64,000 nt of DNA from Bradyrhizobium zhengyangense (lineage in GTDB: Bacteria; Pseudomonadota; Alphaproteobacteria; Rhizobiales; Xanthobacteraceae): the NCBI RefSeq assembly GCF_022012435.1, contig NZ_JAKLUA010000018.1:1-64000 (forward strand), in the 5' to 3' direction. The notes below the pieces were generated by a model, which searched no databases, was not told where the DNA came from, and was given only the letters and a program-made list of their open reading frames with translations. This document shows positions 42,229-50,955 of this stretch, in pieces (positions within the stretch are counted from its first letter, which is position 1; every line of letters starts with the position of its first letter). A program made the position numbers and the translations under genes.

Positions 42229-43635
42229 ATGAATCCGCAACAAATCCTGTCCACTGTGTGCCGACTGGACGCCAGATCAGGCGCCGGGGGAACTCAAGCA
42301 GCACACAGGTATTTTGCGGTGTCCGACGTCACGGGTGCGACACGATGGTTGGGGCCGTCGGCCGACACGGCTGCGAAGCGGAATGTCTGGCTTGGTTCCC
42401 TGATCGCGATCGTAACCGTGCTGGCGCTCTACAATCTCGCCAACGACACGGCGCTGGGAACGGGTTACGGCTGGGACGCCCGTGTCAATTGTGCGGCAGT
42501 CGACGCGCATGTCGCAGGGCTCGATCCCTACTTCGTCAAGAACCTGAAGGGCACCTCCTACTCCTATCCCTATCTCCCGGCGACGCTTGACGCGTTTCGT
42601 CCGTTTTGCGCAGGCGGCCTTCTCGTCGATCACTACAGAGGCTTCTATCTCGTCCTCGCGGCGCTCTGTGGCTTGCTCCTCCCTGGACTACGCAGGTCGC
42701 GTGCGGGTCTGCGCGATGTCGGCCTCAAGGTGCTCTGTGCGCTCGGCGCGTTCGTCGGTTTCGAATGGGTGCTGGCATCCGGAAATTTTGCGATTCTGGG
42801 CGGCCTTTTGACGGCGGTTGCGCTGGCGCTGCTGCTTCCAGCCGAAGCGAATGGCGATCGGCGCTTCCTGATGCGCGCCGCCGGCGCTGCGCTGCTCGGT
42901 CTCGTCGTGTCGTTCAAGCTGGTGTTCTGCCCCGTCCTGGCCGCACTTTACTTCCTGCCGCTGCGACGGGCCCGGAAACTCGGTCTTCTCGCGGTGGCCG
43001 GCTTTGGTTTCGCGCTACCGATCCTGATCTCGGTGGTGTTCTATCCGGAGCTGTTCGCGAGCTGGCTGCTGGCGATTAAGGGACAGATCCCCAACCAGCA
43101 TTCGGTCCATCTGGAGGAAATCAATCCATCGCTGCTTCTGGTCGCGCGGAATCTGATGGACCATATCGGGCTCGCGGACAGCAGGCCGATCGAGTTCGCG
43201 ATCTACGCGCTTGCCGCATTCGCGCTCGTGATCACGCCCTTTGCCCTGGTGTTGCTGAGCGCGCTCGGAATTGCCGCCGGTGGAGCATCATTCCCGGCAC
43301 GGCTCGACCGCTGGCTGATGGATCACCCGCAAACAGCCATGCGCGTCACCGTGCTTGCGATGTACGGCCTCTATCTGTGCTCGCCGCGCATCAAGGAATA
43401 TGCCTTCTTCGAGCTGGCGCTCTATCTCGCCGTGCTCGTCGTCGATCTTTCGACGCCGGCGCTCGCCATGGTCTTGACCGTCGCCATAGCCAGCCCCGCA
43501 ATGGCTTCGATTGCCGGCGTTGCGTTTGAGGGCAGCTTCGCTCTGCTCGCCATCGCGCTGGTTTGCTTTTGGACCATGCTGTTCGATTTTCGCAGCATGC
43601 TGGCCCGCGACCAACGGGAAGAGTTGGTTCCATGA
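42229..43635 (+). CDS. GT87-type membrane glycosyltransferase (DUF2029), copy 1
   Basis: A 468-residue polytopic protein of about ten helices. The first periplasmic loop GWDARVNCAAVDAHVAGLDPYFVKNLKG with its acidic residues, and SYPYLPATLDAFRPFCAGG, resemble GT87 polyprenyl-phosphomannose-dependent mannosyltransferases. The stop overlaps the ATG of the paralogue (ATGA at 43632-43635). ATG 42229 has the purine run GGGAAG directly against it; GTG 42319 would match the N-terminal length of the paralogue and may be the true start. Confidence 0.8.
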   Translation: MNPQQILSTVCRLDARSGAGGTQAAHRYFAVSDVTGATRWLGPSADTAAKRNVWLGSLIAIVTVLALYNLANDTALGTGYGWDARVNCAAVDAHVAGLDPYFVKNLKGTSYSYPYLPATLDAFRPFCAGGLLVDHYRGFYLVLAALCGLLLPGLRRSRAGLRDVGLKVLCALGAFVGFEWVLASGNFAILGGLLTAVALALLLPAEANGDRRFLMRAAGAALLGLVVSFKLVFCPVLAALYFLPLRRARKLGLLAVAGFGFALPILISVVFYPELFASWLLAIKGQIPNQHSVHLEEINPSLLLVARNLMDHIGLADSRPIEFAIYALAAFALVITPFALVLLSALGIAAGGASFPARLDRWLMDHPQTAMRVTVLAMYGLYLCSPRIKEYAFFELALYLAVLVVDLSTPALAMVLTVAIASPAMASIAGVAFEGSFALLAIALVCFWTMLFDFRSMLARDQREELVP

Positions 43636-44993
43636 AGAGCGGCGGTGCTACATCCATCGCCGCCACGGGGCGGCCACATGCGGCCGATGCGCCGGGCACG
43701 AGCTGGCTGACCCGCCTCATCGTGGTCGTGGCCATGCTGGTCGCTGTCGCTACCGCGATCTATCTCAGCATGGACGAGACCTTCGGCTGGGACGCGCGGG
43801 TGAACTGCGCCGCCGTCGATGCCCATATCGCCGGGCTTGATCCCTATTTCGTCAAGAACCTCAGCGACGCGAAGTATTCCTATCCTTATCTGCCCGCGAC
43901 GCTGGACGCTTTTCGTCCGCTCTGCGCCGGCGGCGTCCTGGTTGCCCATTACAAGAGCATCTATCTCTTTCTAGCCATCCTGTGCGCGCTAGCGTTGCCT
44001 TGTCTCGGCGAGAGACGCCGAAGCCTCCGCGACACCGCGCTACGGGTCATCTTCGTGCTTGGCGGCTTCGTCGGGCTTGAATGGATTCTGGCGACCGGCA
44101 ATTTTGCGATCTTCAGCGGCCTGCTGACCTCGGTGGCGTTGGCTCTGTTGCTGCGTCCGGCCCGTTCCGAAGGGCAGGGGAACAAGACCTTGTCGCTGCA
44201 GCTGGCCGGGGCTGCGCTGCTCGGCCTCGTGACCTCGTTCAAGCTGGTCTACTGTCCGATCCTCGCTGCGCTCTATCTCTTGCCGCTGCGGCGCTCGCGC
44301 AAGCTGATGCTGATTGCTGTTGCAGCCGGTGCATTCGCGCTGCCGATTCTGATCTCGGCGGTGTTTTACGCAAACCTGTTTCCGAGCTGGCTGAGCGCGA
44401 TCTCCGGCCAGATTCCGGGGCAACATTCGCCAGGTGACGACCTCAATCCGTCGCTTCTGTTCCTCGCGCTCGCTCTCGCGGACAGTCTCGGGCTCGGCGG
44501 CAGCAAGCTGATCGCTGCCTCGCTTTATGGCTTCGCCGCGGTGGCGCTCGTGATCGCGCCGCTCGCTGTTTCGGTCTGGCGCATGGTTGCTGCGCACGGG
44601 CCGGCCGACGCAAGATCACCCCTAAAATGGTTCGACCGCTGGCTGATTGAGCATCCCGTCCCGGCAATGCGCCTCGTCGTGCTGACGATGTATGCGCTCT
44701 ACCTCTGCGCCCCGCGACTGAAGGAATATGCCTTCTTCGATATCGCCCTCTACGCCGCCATTCTCGTCGTCGATCTTCCTGCAGCCGGGCTTGCCGTCGT
44801 CCTGGCAATTGCGGTCGGCATCCCTGCGCTGGCGTCGATCACAGGGTATGTCTTCATAGATGGCTTTGATCAGCTGGCGATCGCGCTGCTGTGCTTCTGG
44901 ATCATCCTGCGGGCGCAATCGGCAGCGCCGGGGCAGGTGGTGCGGGCAGCCGGAATCGAACCGGCACAGCGCTTGCGCGCCGAGGGATTTTAA
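43632..44993 (+). CDS. GT87-type membrane glycosyltransferase (DUF2029), copy 2
   Basis: A 453-residue paralogue of the preceding protein, collinear through its membrane core (FGWDARVNCAAVDAHIAGLDPYFVKNL, SYPYLPATLDAFRPLCAGG, EWILATGNFAIFSGLLTSVALALLL). It is coupled to copy 1 by a four-base overlap. Its last 18 codons (VVRAAGIEPAQRLRAEGF) are read from the antisense of tRNA-Leu and the stop TAA falls in the anticodon loop, so the C-terminus is not conserved with copy 1 and the original 3' end was probably replaced. Confidence 0.82.
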   Translation: MKSGGATSIAATGRPHAADAPGTSWLTRLIVVVAMLVAVATAIYLSMDETFGWDARVNCAAVDAHIAGLDPYFVKNLSDAKYSYPYLPATLDAFRPLCAGGVLVAHYKSIYLFLAILCALALPCLGERRRSLRDTALRVIFVLGGFVGLEWILATGNFAIFSGLLTSVALALLLRPARSEGQGNKTLSLQLAGAALLGLVTSFKLVYCPILAALYLLPLRRSRKLMLIAVAAGAFALPILISAVFYANLFPSWLSAISGQIPGQHSPGDDLNPSLLFLALALADSLGLGGSKLIAASLYGFAAVALVIAPLAVSVWRMVAAHGPADARSPLKWFDRWLIEHPVPAMRLVVLTMYALYLCAPRLKEYAFFDIALYAAILVVDLPAAGLAVVLAIAVGIPALASITGYVFIDGFDQLAIALLCFWIILRAQSAAPGQVVRAAGIEPAQRLRAEGF

Positions 44994-45026
44994 GTCCCTT
45001 GCGTCTACCAATTCCGCCATGCCCGC
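44938..45026 (-). tRNA. tRNA-Leu (UAA)
   Basis: Cloverleaf on the minus strand: acceptor GCGGGCA / TGCCCGC, D-arm with GGCGGAATTGGTAGACGC, anticodon stem AGGGA / TCCCT around loop CTTAAAA (anticodon TAA), long variable arm GGCGCGCAAGCGCT as expected of a class II tRNA, T-arm CCGGTTCGAATCCGG, and an encoded CCA end. The opposite strand codes for the end of the second GT87 gene. Confidence 0.97.
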
Positions 45027-45196
45027 TTGATCCAACGAGATCAAACACTTAAGTCCCGTCCAACCGTCTGGAACTGGCGCTTCGGCCGGACAGGGGGTTC
45101 TTCCTTAAGCGAGCCGGCGGCACAAGGCAAAGCCTCAATCCGGACATCTGGTCCTGCTTTAGGCATTCTCAATTCACGGGGACTATTTTGCGACCC

Positions 45197-45607
45197 ATGC
45201 CTGCTTTGCCTTTCTCCTCCCTGCGCTTGCCTTGCGCGGTTGCCGCGCTCGTCGGGGCCGGCTTCGCGCTGTCAGGCTGCGCCGGCGTGAGCGAGACGAT
45301 CGCTCCAGCCTTCGCCGATCCTGCCAGATACGAATTGTACGACTGCAAACAGCTCGAGGCCGAGCGCAAATCGCTCGCCACGCGTACCGCGGATTTGCAG
45401 AAGCTGATGGACAAGGCCGAGACCGGGACCGGCGGCGCGGTCGTGTCCGAGCTCGCCTATCGCAACGACTATATCGCGGTCCGTGGGATGGCGCAGCTGG
45501 CCGAGGATGCGTGGCGCCGCAACAGGTGCCGGGAAACACCGCCTGCTGCGGCGTCGGCGGCGACCGCGCCCCAACGGCCGGACATCAAGCCCGCGCCGAA
45601 ACGCTAG
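45197..45607 (+). CDS. Small predicted lipoprotein, function unknown
   Basis: A 136-residue exported protein: signal peptide ending in the lipobox LSGC (about residue 27), then a short domain with CKQLEAERKSLATRTADLQKLMDKAE (coiled coil), AYRNDYIAVRGMAQLAEDAWRRNRC and a Pro/Ala tail. Two further Cys may form a disulfide. ATG 45197 is chosen; TTG 45188, six bases after GGGGA, is an alternative. Its stop overlaps by four bases the convergent monooxygenase stop. Confidence 0.78.
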   Translation: MPALPFSSLRLPCAVAALVGAGFALSGCAGVSETIAPAFADPARYELYDCKQLEAERKSLATRTADLQKLMDKAETGTGGAVVSELAYRNDYIAVRGMAQLAEDAWRRNRCRETPPAAASAATAPQRPDIKPAPKR

Positions 45608-46806
45608 GGCCTCCAGCCGTAAATCCAGTCCTGCCGCGCCAGCATGCGCTCAGGTCCCAGCGCGCGGATCACGAGATCGCGCGCGATCGCGAAGGGGCCG
45701 CCCAGATGATAGATGCGGCCCTGCTGCCGCGCGGTCTGCTGCACCTTCCTGACACGAGCCTGACGTGCACGACCATATTGGGTCAGCGCCGCGGTGATGC
45801 CGGCCGTGTCCTCGGCCGTATCGAGGCTCAGATGCCGGGCGAGCATGGCTGCATCCTCGATCGCCATGCCGGCGCCTTGCGCGGCAAACGGCAGCATCGC
45901 ATGCACGGCATCGCCGAGCAGCGCGACCGGGCCCTTGCTCCAGGGGCATCCGTCGGGCACGCCGAACAGCGCCCATTTGCGCCAGCTGTCGACGGCGGCC
46001 AGCAGCATCCGCGCCGTCGGCGGCCAGCGCGGCGCGGCGAAGGCCTCCATCACCTCGAAGGGATCGCCGGGCGTACTCCAGCCCGGCCTGTTCCAGGTGC
46101 CCGGCAGCACCGCCACCACGTTGAGCTGGCGTCCGCCGGCGATGGGGTAGGCGACCAGATGCGCGTTCGGGCCCATCCAGAGCTGCACCCGCCGCGCTGT
46201 AAAATCCTTCGGCAATTGCGTGGCATCCAGCGTGCCGCGCCAGGCGATCAAACCGGAGAAGCGCGGCTGCACCTCGGGAAACAGATGCTGGCGCACCGTC
46301 GACCAGATGCCGTCGGCGCCGATCAGCGCGCTGGCGAGATCGCTGCGCCTGATGGTGCCGCTGCGATGGACGACTGTCAGTCCCTTGGCGTGAGGCGCGA
46401 CATCCTCGAAGGTCGCGCCCAGCTTCAGATCGATATCGGGATGATCAGCGACTGCGCCCGCGAGCGCCGATTGCAGGTCGGCGCGGTGCACGACCCAATA
46501 GGGCGCCCCGGCGCGCGCTGACGCCGCATCACCGAGCGGCATCCGCAACAGCTCCCCGCCGGCGCGCGCGCTCATGATCGACACCGCGTCCGGGACCACG
46601 GCGCGCAGCTTCAGCCGCTCGGCGAGGCCGAGCTCGACCAGCACGCGGCTGGCATTGGGAGAGAGTTGCAGGCCGGCGCCGACTTCCTCGAGCCGCTCGG
46701 CCTTTTCCAGCACGACGATGCGAAAACCGCGGGCCGCGAGCGCGAGCGCAGCCGTCAATCCTCCGATGCCGGCACCGGCAATGACGATCGTTCGCGGGAG
46801 AGCCAC
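45604..46806 (-). CDS. FAD-dependent monooxygenase (salicylate hydroxylase-like)
   Basis: A 400-residue class A flavoprotein hydroxylase. Rossmann motif IAGAGIGGLTAALALAARGF (residues 9-28), the FAD/NAD motif region SALIGADGIWSTVR, and the GD motif ALLGDAVHAMLPFAAQGAGMAIEDA are all intact. Uses NAD(P)H and oxygen to hydroxylate an aromatic compound. Downstream neighbour of a small zinc-finger gene on the same strand; no aromatic-cleavage gene adjoins. Confidence 0.92.
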   Translation of the reverse strand: MALPRTIVIAGAGIGGLTAALALAARGFRIVVLEKAERLEEVGAGLQLSPNASRVLVELGLAERLKLRAVVPDAVSIMSARAGGELLRMPLGDAASARAGAPYWVVHRADLQSALAGAVADHPDIDLKLGATFEDVAPHAKGLTVVHRSGTIRRSDLASALIGADGIWSTVRQHLFPEVQPRFSGLIAWRGTLDATQLPKDFTARRVQLWMGPNAHLVAYPIAGGRQLNVVAVLPGTWNRPGWSTPGDPFEVMEAFAAPRWPPTARMLLAAVDSWRKWALFGVPDGCPWSKGPVALLGDAVHAMLPFAAQGAGMAIEDAAMLARHLSLDTAEDTAGITAALTQYGRARQARVRKVQQTARQQGRIYHLGGPFAIARDLVIRALGPERMLARQDWIYGWRP

Positions 46807-46825
46807 CCCTGACCGAGGGGGACGG

Positions 46826-47071
46826 TCAGGCCACCTTGTCCTTCAAGACGCATTCCGGCGGACGGGCCTCGCCCGCCTTCAAATCGGCGGCGAAGCGGTA
46901 CAGCGTCGAGCAGTACGGGCAGATGATCTCGTTGTCGTTGCCGAGGTCCAGGAAGACGTGCGGATGATCGAACGGAGGGTTGGCGCCGACGCACATGAAC
47001 TCTTGCGAGCCGATCTCGATGACGGGGACACCGGCATCGTTATGGAAGTGCGGGACGACATGGTCGGACAT
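46826..47071 (-). CDS. Zinc-finger domain protein (NDUFS6 / zf-CHCC type)
   Basis: An 81-residue protein with the zf-CHCC arrangement: Cys27, His36 or His38, Cys51 and Cys54 (CVGANPPFDHPHVFLDLG ... IICPYCSTLYRF). Homologous to the zinc subunit of mitochondrial complex I (NDUFS6) and common as a free-standing gene in alphaproteobacteria, where it probably aids NADH dehydrogenase assembly. Nineteen bases upstream of the monooxygenase gene on the same strand. Confidence 0.9.
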   Translation of the reverse strand: MSDHVVPHFHNDAGVPVIEIGSQEFMCVGANPPFDHPHVFLDLGNDNEIICPYCSTLYRFAADLKAGEARPPECVLKDKVA

Positions 47072-47378
47072 CGTAGTTCATCCTGGAGTGGCAATGGCGG
47101 CAGACACAATCAGCAGTGACGCGGCATATTATCGACGCCGCGGACCATACTGATGGGTGCAAGTGATTGCTAGCCCGGCGGAACCGAAAGGTTCGCAATT
47201 GCCCCATGCTCATTTGCTCATGCAAATTCGACACAATCTTGTCGCCTCAGAGAAGCCCTTCTTTCGTCGGGGACGTTGTGTCGCAATTTTGGCATACTAT
47301 GTCTGTGGACACGCGAAATTGCGACGAAAGACGAACCATCAGGCGCAAAATGATTCTGCCAATGTCCAGGCTTTCAGC
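47072..47378. other. Gene-free divergent region with a 10-bp inverted repeat
   Basis: 307 nt between the zinc-finger gene and the unknown membrane protein. It contains GTCGCAATTT (47280-47289) and AAATTGCGAC (47316-47325) as a perfect inverted repeat; the right arm continues GAAAG, matching a nearby CTTTCGTC at 47261-47268. A TACTAT -10-like hexamer lies between the arms. Probably a promoter and operator; no gene is seen. Confidence 0.5.
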
Positions 47379-48515
47379 ATGAAGTGGCTGCGAATCAGCT
47401 CAGCGTTGGCAGGAATTGCTGCATGCAGCCTTGTGCTCGCGCAGGTAGCGCCGCATGCCCGGCAGGCCGGCGCTATCCTCGCCGCCCAGGATGATCCGGC
47501 GGCGCTGTCCGAACTCAAGCTCGATGCGACCCTCGCGAACAACGATCGCCTGGTTCAGGACAATATCGAGACTGCTCTCAAGGCTGATGATGCCGACCTC
47601 GCCGACAGCTTTGTCGCGCTCGCGCGTGACCGCAACATCGCACTGCCCGACGACCTGCTCGGCCGGGTCAGCGACGCCGTCAAGTCGGAAAACTCCTCTT
47701 CGCATTTCGCCAAGCGCTTCGCCACCGGTCTCGTCACCGGCAATGCCGAAGATGTCGCGAGCCTGTCAGGGACGGTCGCCGGCGATCTCTTCGTGATCGG
47801 CGATATCAGGGACGTCGTGCGCGAGGGCAAGCATCTTGCGATGGGCGAGGATACCGATCGCCTGGTGCTTGGTCTTGCCACCGCGGGTCTCGCGGTGACC
47901 GCCGTGACCTACGTATCCGCCGGCGGCGCCGCGCCTGTTCGTGCCGGGCTGACGCTGGTGAAGGATGCCCGCAAGGTCGGACGGCTCGGCGAAGGTCTCG
48001 CCGAATGGGCCGGCCGGTCCGCGCGCGAGGTGGTGGATACGCCGATGCTCCAGAACGCGGTCGCCTCCGGCTCGGTGCTGCGGCCGGGCGAGACGGTGAA
48101 TGCGATCAAGGCCGCGTTCCGCGTCGAGAAGGCGGGTGCGCTGGTCCGGCTTGGCAAGGACGTCACGCGCGTGGCCGAGAAATCAGGCACGCGCGGCGCC
48201 ATGGATACCTTGCGCATCGCCGAGGGTCCGAAGGATGTCGCGCGCGCGGCGCGGCTGGCGGAAGCACAAGGCAGCAAGACGCGCGCGATCATGAAGCTGC
48301 TGGGGCGCGGTGCATTGCTGCTCGTCGGCGGCGCGTTCGATCTCACGCTGTGGCTCCTCGGTGCCGCGCTGACGCTGTTCGGCCTGTTGTCCTCGATCAA
48401 GGCGACCACCGAGCGCCTCACGCAAGGATGGTGCGACCGCAGGCGGGCCCGGCGGCTTCGCCAGGCTAAACTGGCTGCCGAAGCCGCACTGGCCAACGCG
48501 GCCGCCACGGCCTAA
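47379..48515 (+). CDS. Uncharacterised membrane protein
   Basis: A 378-residue protein of unknown function. N-terminal hydrophobic segment (WLRISSALAGIAACSLVLAQVA, signal anchor), an exported-looking region, a Gly/Ala-rich hydrophobic stretch (LVLGLATAGLAVTAVTYVSAGGAAPVRAGLTLV, about 175-207) and a strongly hydrophobic C-terminal pair (ALLLVGGAFDLTLWLLGAALTLFGLLSSI, about 310-338) before a basic tail. The pattern suggests an inner-membrane protein with a periplasmic domain. ATG 47379 is chosen as it starts at the signal anchor; no strong ribosome site. Confidence 0.7.
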   Translation: MKWLRISSALAGIAACSLVLAQVAPHARQAGAILAAQDDPAALSELKLDATLANNDRLVQDNIETALKADDADLADSFVALARDRNIALPDDLLGRVSDAVKSENSSSHFAKRFATGLVTGNAEDVASLSGTVAGDLFVIGDIRDVVREGKHLAMGEDTDRLVLGLATAGLAVTAVTYVSAGGAAPVRAGLTLVKDARKVGRLGEGLAEWAGRSAREVVDTPMLQNAVASGSVLRPGETVNAIKAAFRVEKAGALVRLGKDVTRVAEKSGTRGAMDTLRIAEGPKDVARAARLAEAQGSKTRAIMKLLGRGALLLVGGAFDLTLWLLGAALTLFGLLSSIKATTERLTQGWCDRRRARRLRQAKLAAEAALANAAATA

Positions 48516-48551
48516 GATTAAACCTCTCCCCACAACATTGCGGACCTGCTG

Positions 48552-49307
48552 ATGCCGAGCTTTCACAACGGCGCTGTTGAAATTGCCTATCTCGACGAAG
48601 GCGAGGGCGATCCGATCATCCTGGTGCACGGCTTTGCCTCCAGCAAGAACGTGAACTGGGTCTATCCGACCTGGGTCTCGGAGCTGCGCAAGAACGGTCG
48701 CCGCGTCATTGCACTCGATAATCGCGGTCATGGCGAGAGCGCAAAGCTCTACGATCCCGCGCAATATTCGATCCCCACCATGGCCGGCGACGTATTGGCG
48801 CTGATGGATCATCTCGCCATCCCTCAGGCCGACATCATGGGCTATTCGATGGGCGGCCGGATGACGGCCTGGCTCGGTCTCAATGAGCCGCAGCGCCTGC
48901 GCTCGGCGATCCTCGGCGGCATCGGCATTGGCGGCCTGATTGAAGGCACCGGGCCTGGCGAGGTCGTCGCCGAGGCGCTGGAAGCGGCCTCGCTCGACGA
49001 CGTCAGCGATCCCGTCGGTCGCACGTTTCGTGCGTTTGCCGATCAGACCCGCTCCGACCGCGTGGCGCTGGCCGCCTGCCTGCGTGGCACGCGCGATCTC
49101 ATGACCCGCGACGAGGCCGCACGCATCGATGTGCCCGTGCTGATTGCAGTCGGCTCGACCGATGACGTTGCGGGCTCGGCCGGCGCGCTCGGCGCGATCA
49201 TCCCCGGGTCCGAAGTGCTCGACATCCCAAACCGCGACCACATGCGTGCGGTCGGCGACAAGGTCTACAAGTCGGGCGTGCTGGATTTCCTGTCACGCCG
49301 CGGTTGA
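48552..49307 (+). CDS. Alpha/beta hydrolase
   Basis: A 251-residue hydrolase with HG motif ILVHGFASSKNVNW, nucleophile elbow GYSMGG (Ser about residue 98), acid in VLIAVGSTDDVAGS and His in IPNRDHMRAV near residue 236. Esterase, lactonase or C-C hydrolase activity cannot be separated from sequence alone. Its last 43 bases overlap the 3' end of the convergent membrane-protein gene. Confidence 0.9.
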   Translation: MPSFHNGAVEIAYLDEGEGDPIILVHGFASSKNVNWVYPTWVSELRKNGRRVIALDNRGHGESAKLYDPAQYSIPTMAGDVLALMDHLAIPQADIMGYSMGGRMTAWLGLNEPQRLRSAILGGIGIGGLIEGTGPGEVVAEALEAASLDDVSDPVGRTFRAFADQTRSDRVALAACLRGTRDLMTRDEAARIDVPVLIAVGSTDDVAGSAGALGAIIPGSEVLDIPNRDHMRAVGDKVYKSGVLDFLSRRG

Positions 49308-50668
49308 GCTGTCTCGACTGGATCGTCGTCGCCGAATGCACGAAACAGCGCCATCAGCACCACGAAGGTCGCGACCCACACCATCCGCGCGCCGTAGCGG
49401 TCGTGCGGGCCTGAGATCACACCGCAGATGAAGGCGTTGCCGAGCAGGGCCAGCGTCACGGTCCCCGCCAGCAGCGTCAGGTCGTCGAGCCGGCGATGGG
49501 CGAGCGCGTATCCGAGCAGCGCGAGCAGCCCCAGCATCGAGACCAGCGCGACCGGCACGTGCAGCCAGTTGACGTAGTCGAAATCGAGCTCCCAATTCTG
49601 CTGACGCGCCGCGCGCATCGGCGCGACCTGCGCCGGAATGTAGCGTTCGATGATGCCGTAGGTGTGCGGAATCCAGACACTGGAGCCTTCGCCGGTCGCC
49701 ACATGCAGCAATTGTTGGCCCGTCGCCCGCAGCGCCGCACCGGCCTGCCACGCCGGATAGTCCGCGAGCGATCGTTCGACGATGGTGCCCATCTCGTCAT
49801 TAAGCCCATCGAAGCGGCCGAGCGTGTTGAACATGCTGTGGCCCCATAGGAATTCGTCAGCGGTGGCCGGCAGCTCATTGCGATAGGGACAGAGCTTGAA
49901 GTTTTCGCGCGGGCAATGGTCGTTCAGGAATTGCGCAACGATGCCGTCCTGCATCATGCGACCGAAGGCGACGCCGGTGCCGCCCGGCGTCCAGGCCCAT
50001 TTGCCTGACAGCGCGTGGTTGGCTGCGATCAGCATCAGCGCCCCTGCGACGATTGTCAGGCTCGCCTGGGCCAGTCCAGCGATCGGCAGACGAGGCCCAA
50101 GCAACGGCCGCGCCATCCAGCCGACGGCGCAGAGCCCGAACAGCACGCCGAGCGTGGCGCTGTGGGTTGCGGCCGCAAAGGCGGTGAAGACAAACAGCGC
50201 GGCCCGCTCCGCCCAAGAGATGCGGCTGCCGCCAACGACCAGCAGAAACAGCGACAGCACCGACAGCCCCGCGAAGATGTCGGTGAGCAGCATGCTGGCA
50301 AGCCAGGGCAGGGCCGTCGACAGGATCAGCAGCAGGCTGATGGCCGCGAAGCGGGCCGTCTGCATCATCGAGAGGACGCGTAAGGTGAGCTGCAACAGCC
50401 ACAATGTGACCAGCGACTGGACCGCGAGATTGATCCAGAATCCGGAGCTCTCGCCAAGGTGCAGATAGATGCCGAATACGGTGGACCGGCTCGGCACCAG
50501 ATAGCCTTCGTACCAGCGCGCCAGATAGCCGCCGGTATCCCATTGCAACAGCGGATAGCCGTTCCAGAACGCCGGCGCGATCAACAGGAGAGGCAGCGCC
50601 ACCGCCGCCAGCCGCAGCCAAAACGTACCCGCGGCGCGCGCGCGCAATTGATCGGTGGTGATGCTCAA
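49265..50668 (-). CDS. Polytopic membrane protein of unknown function
   Basis: A 467-residue protein with about ten to eleven membrane helices and a long periplasmic loop (about residues 225-370, with NDHCPRENFKLCPYRNELPATADEFLWGHSMF containing two Cys). The plan, with WDTGGYLARWYEGYLVPSRS in the first loop, resembles GT-C membrane glycosyltransferases, but no defining motif is seen. The start is taken as TTG 50668 (LSITTDQLRARAAG), five to six bases after GGAG; an upstream start at 50776 gives an unlikely extension. Overlaps the convergent hydrolase gene by 43 bases. Confidence 0.78.
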   Translation of the reverse strand: MSITTDQLRARAAGTFWLRLAAVALPLLLIAPAFWNGYPLLQWDTGGYLARWYEGYLVPSRSTVFGIYLHLGESSGFWINLAVQSLVTLWLLQLTLRVLSMMQTARFAAISLLLILSTALPWLASMLLTDIFAGLSVLSLFLLVVGGSRISWAERAALFVFTAFAAATHSATLGVLFGLCAVGWMARPLLGPRLPIAGLAQASLTIVAGALMLIAANHALSGKWAWTPGGTGVAFGRMMQDGIVAQFLNDHCPRENFKLCPYRNELPATADEFLWGHSMFNTLGRFDGLNDEMGTIVERSLADYPAWQAGAALRATGQQLLHVATGEGSSVWIPHTYGIIERYIPAQVAPMRAARQQNWELDFDYVNWLHVPVALVSMLGLLALLGYALAHRRLDDLTLLAGTVTLALLGNAFICGVISGPHDRYGARMVWVATFVVLMALFRAFGDDDPVETAQPRRDRKSSTPDL

Positions 50669-50955
50669 AACGGCTCCGTGGTCATCAGGACCATGCCCGC
50701 AATAAGGGTCGGGACGAAATTCACCAATAGTTTGACGCGACCCGGCTTGAATTTGGCGAGACTCTGACCATTTCAAGCCGACCTTGCCGCCTGGGGACGC
50801 CAGAAGAAGTTCTTGTGTTTCAAGGCGTTGGCGTGCTTTCGCGGGGCAAGGCGCTGTTCACTCTCAGGCAAGCCCGTCAGGACTTTGTCGCCTACACTGT
50901 GCTATAAAGCCAACAAAACCAGCCGTTCGAAAGAGCAGATTCCAGAGAGACAATC

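Noticed and set aside
42229..44993. Frameshifted single GT87 gene
   Set aside because: Both copies are complete, collinear paralogues with their own N-terminal loops, and overlap by a standard ATGA.
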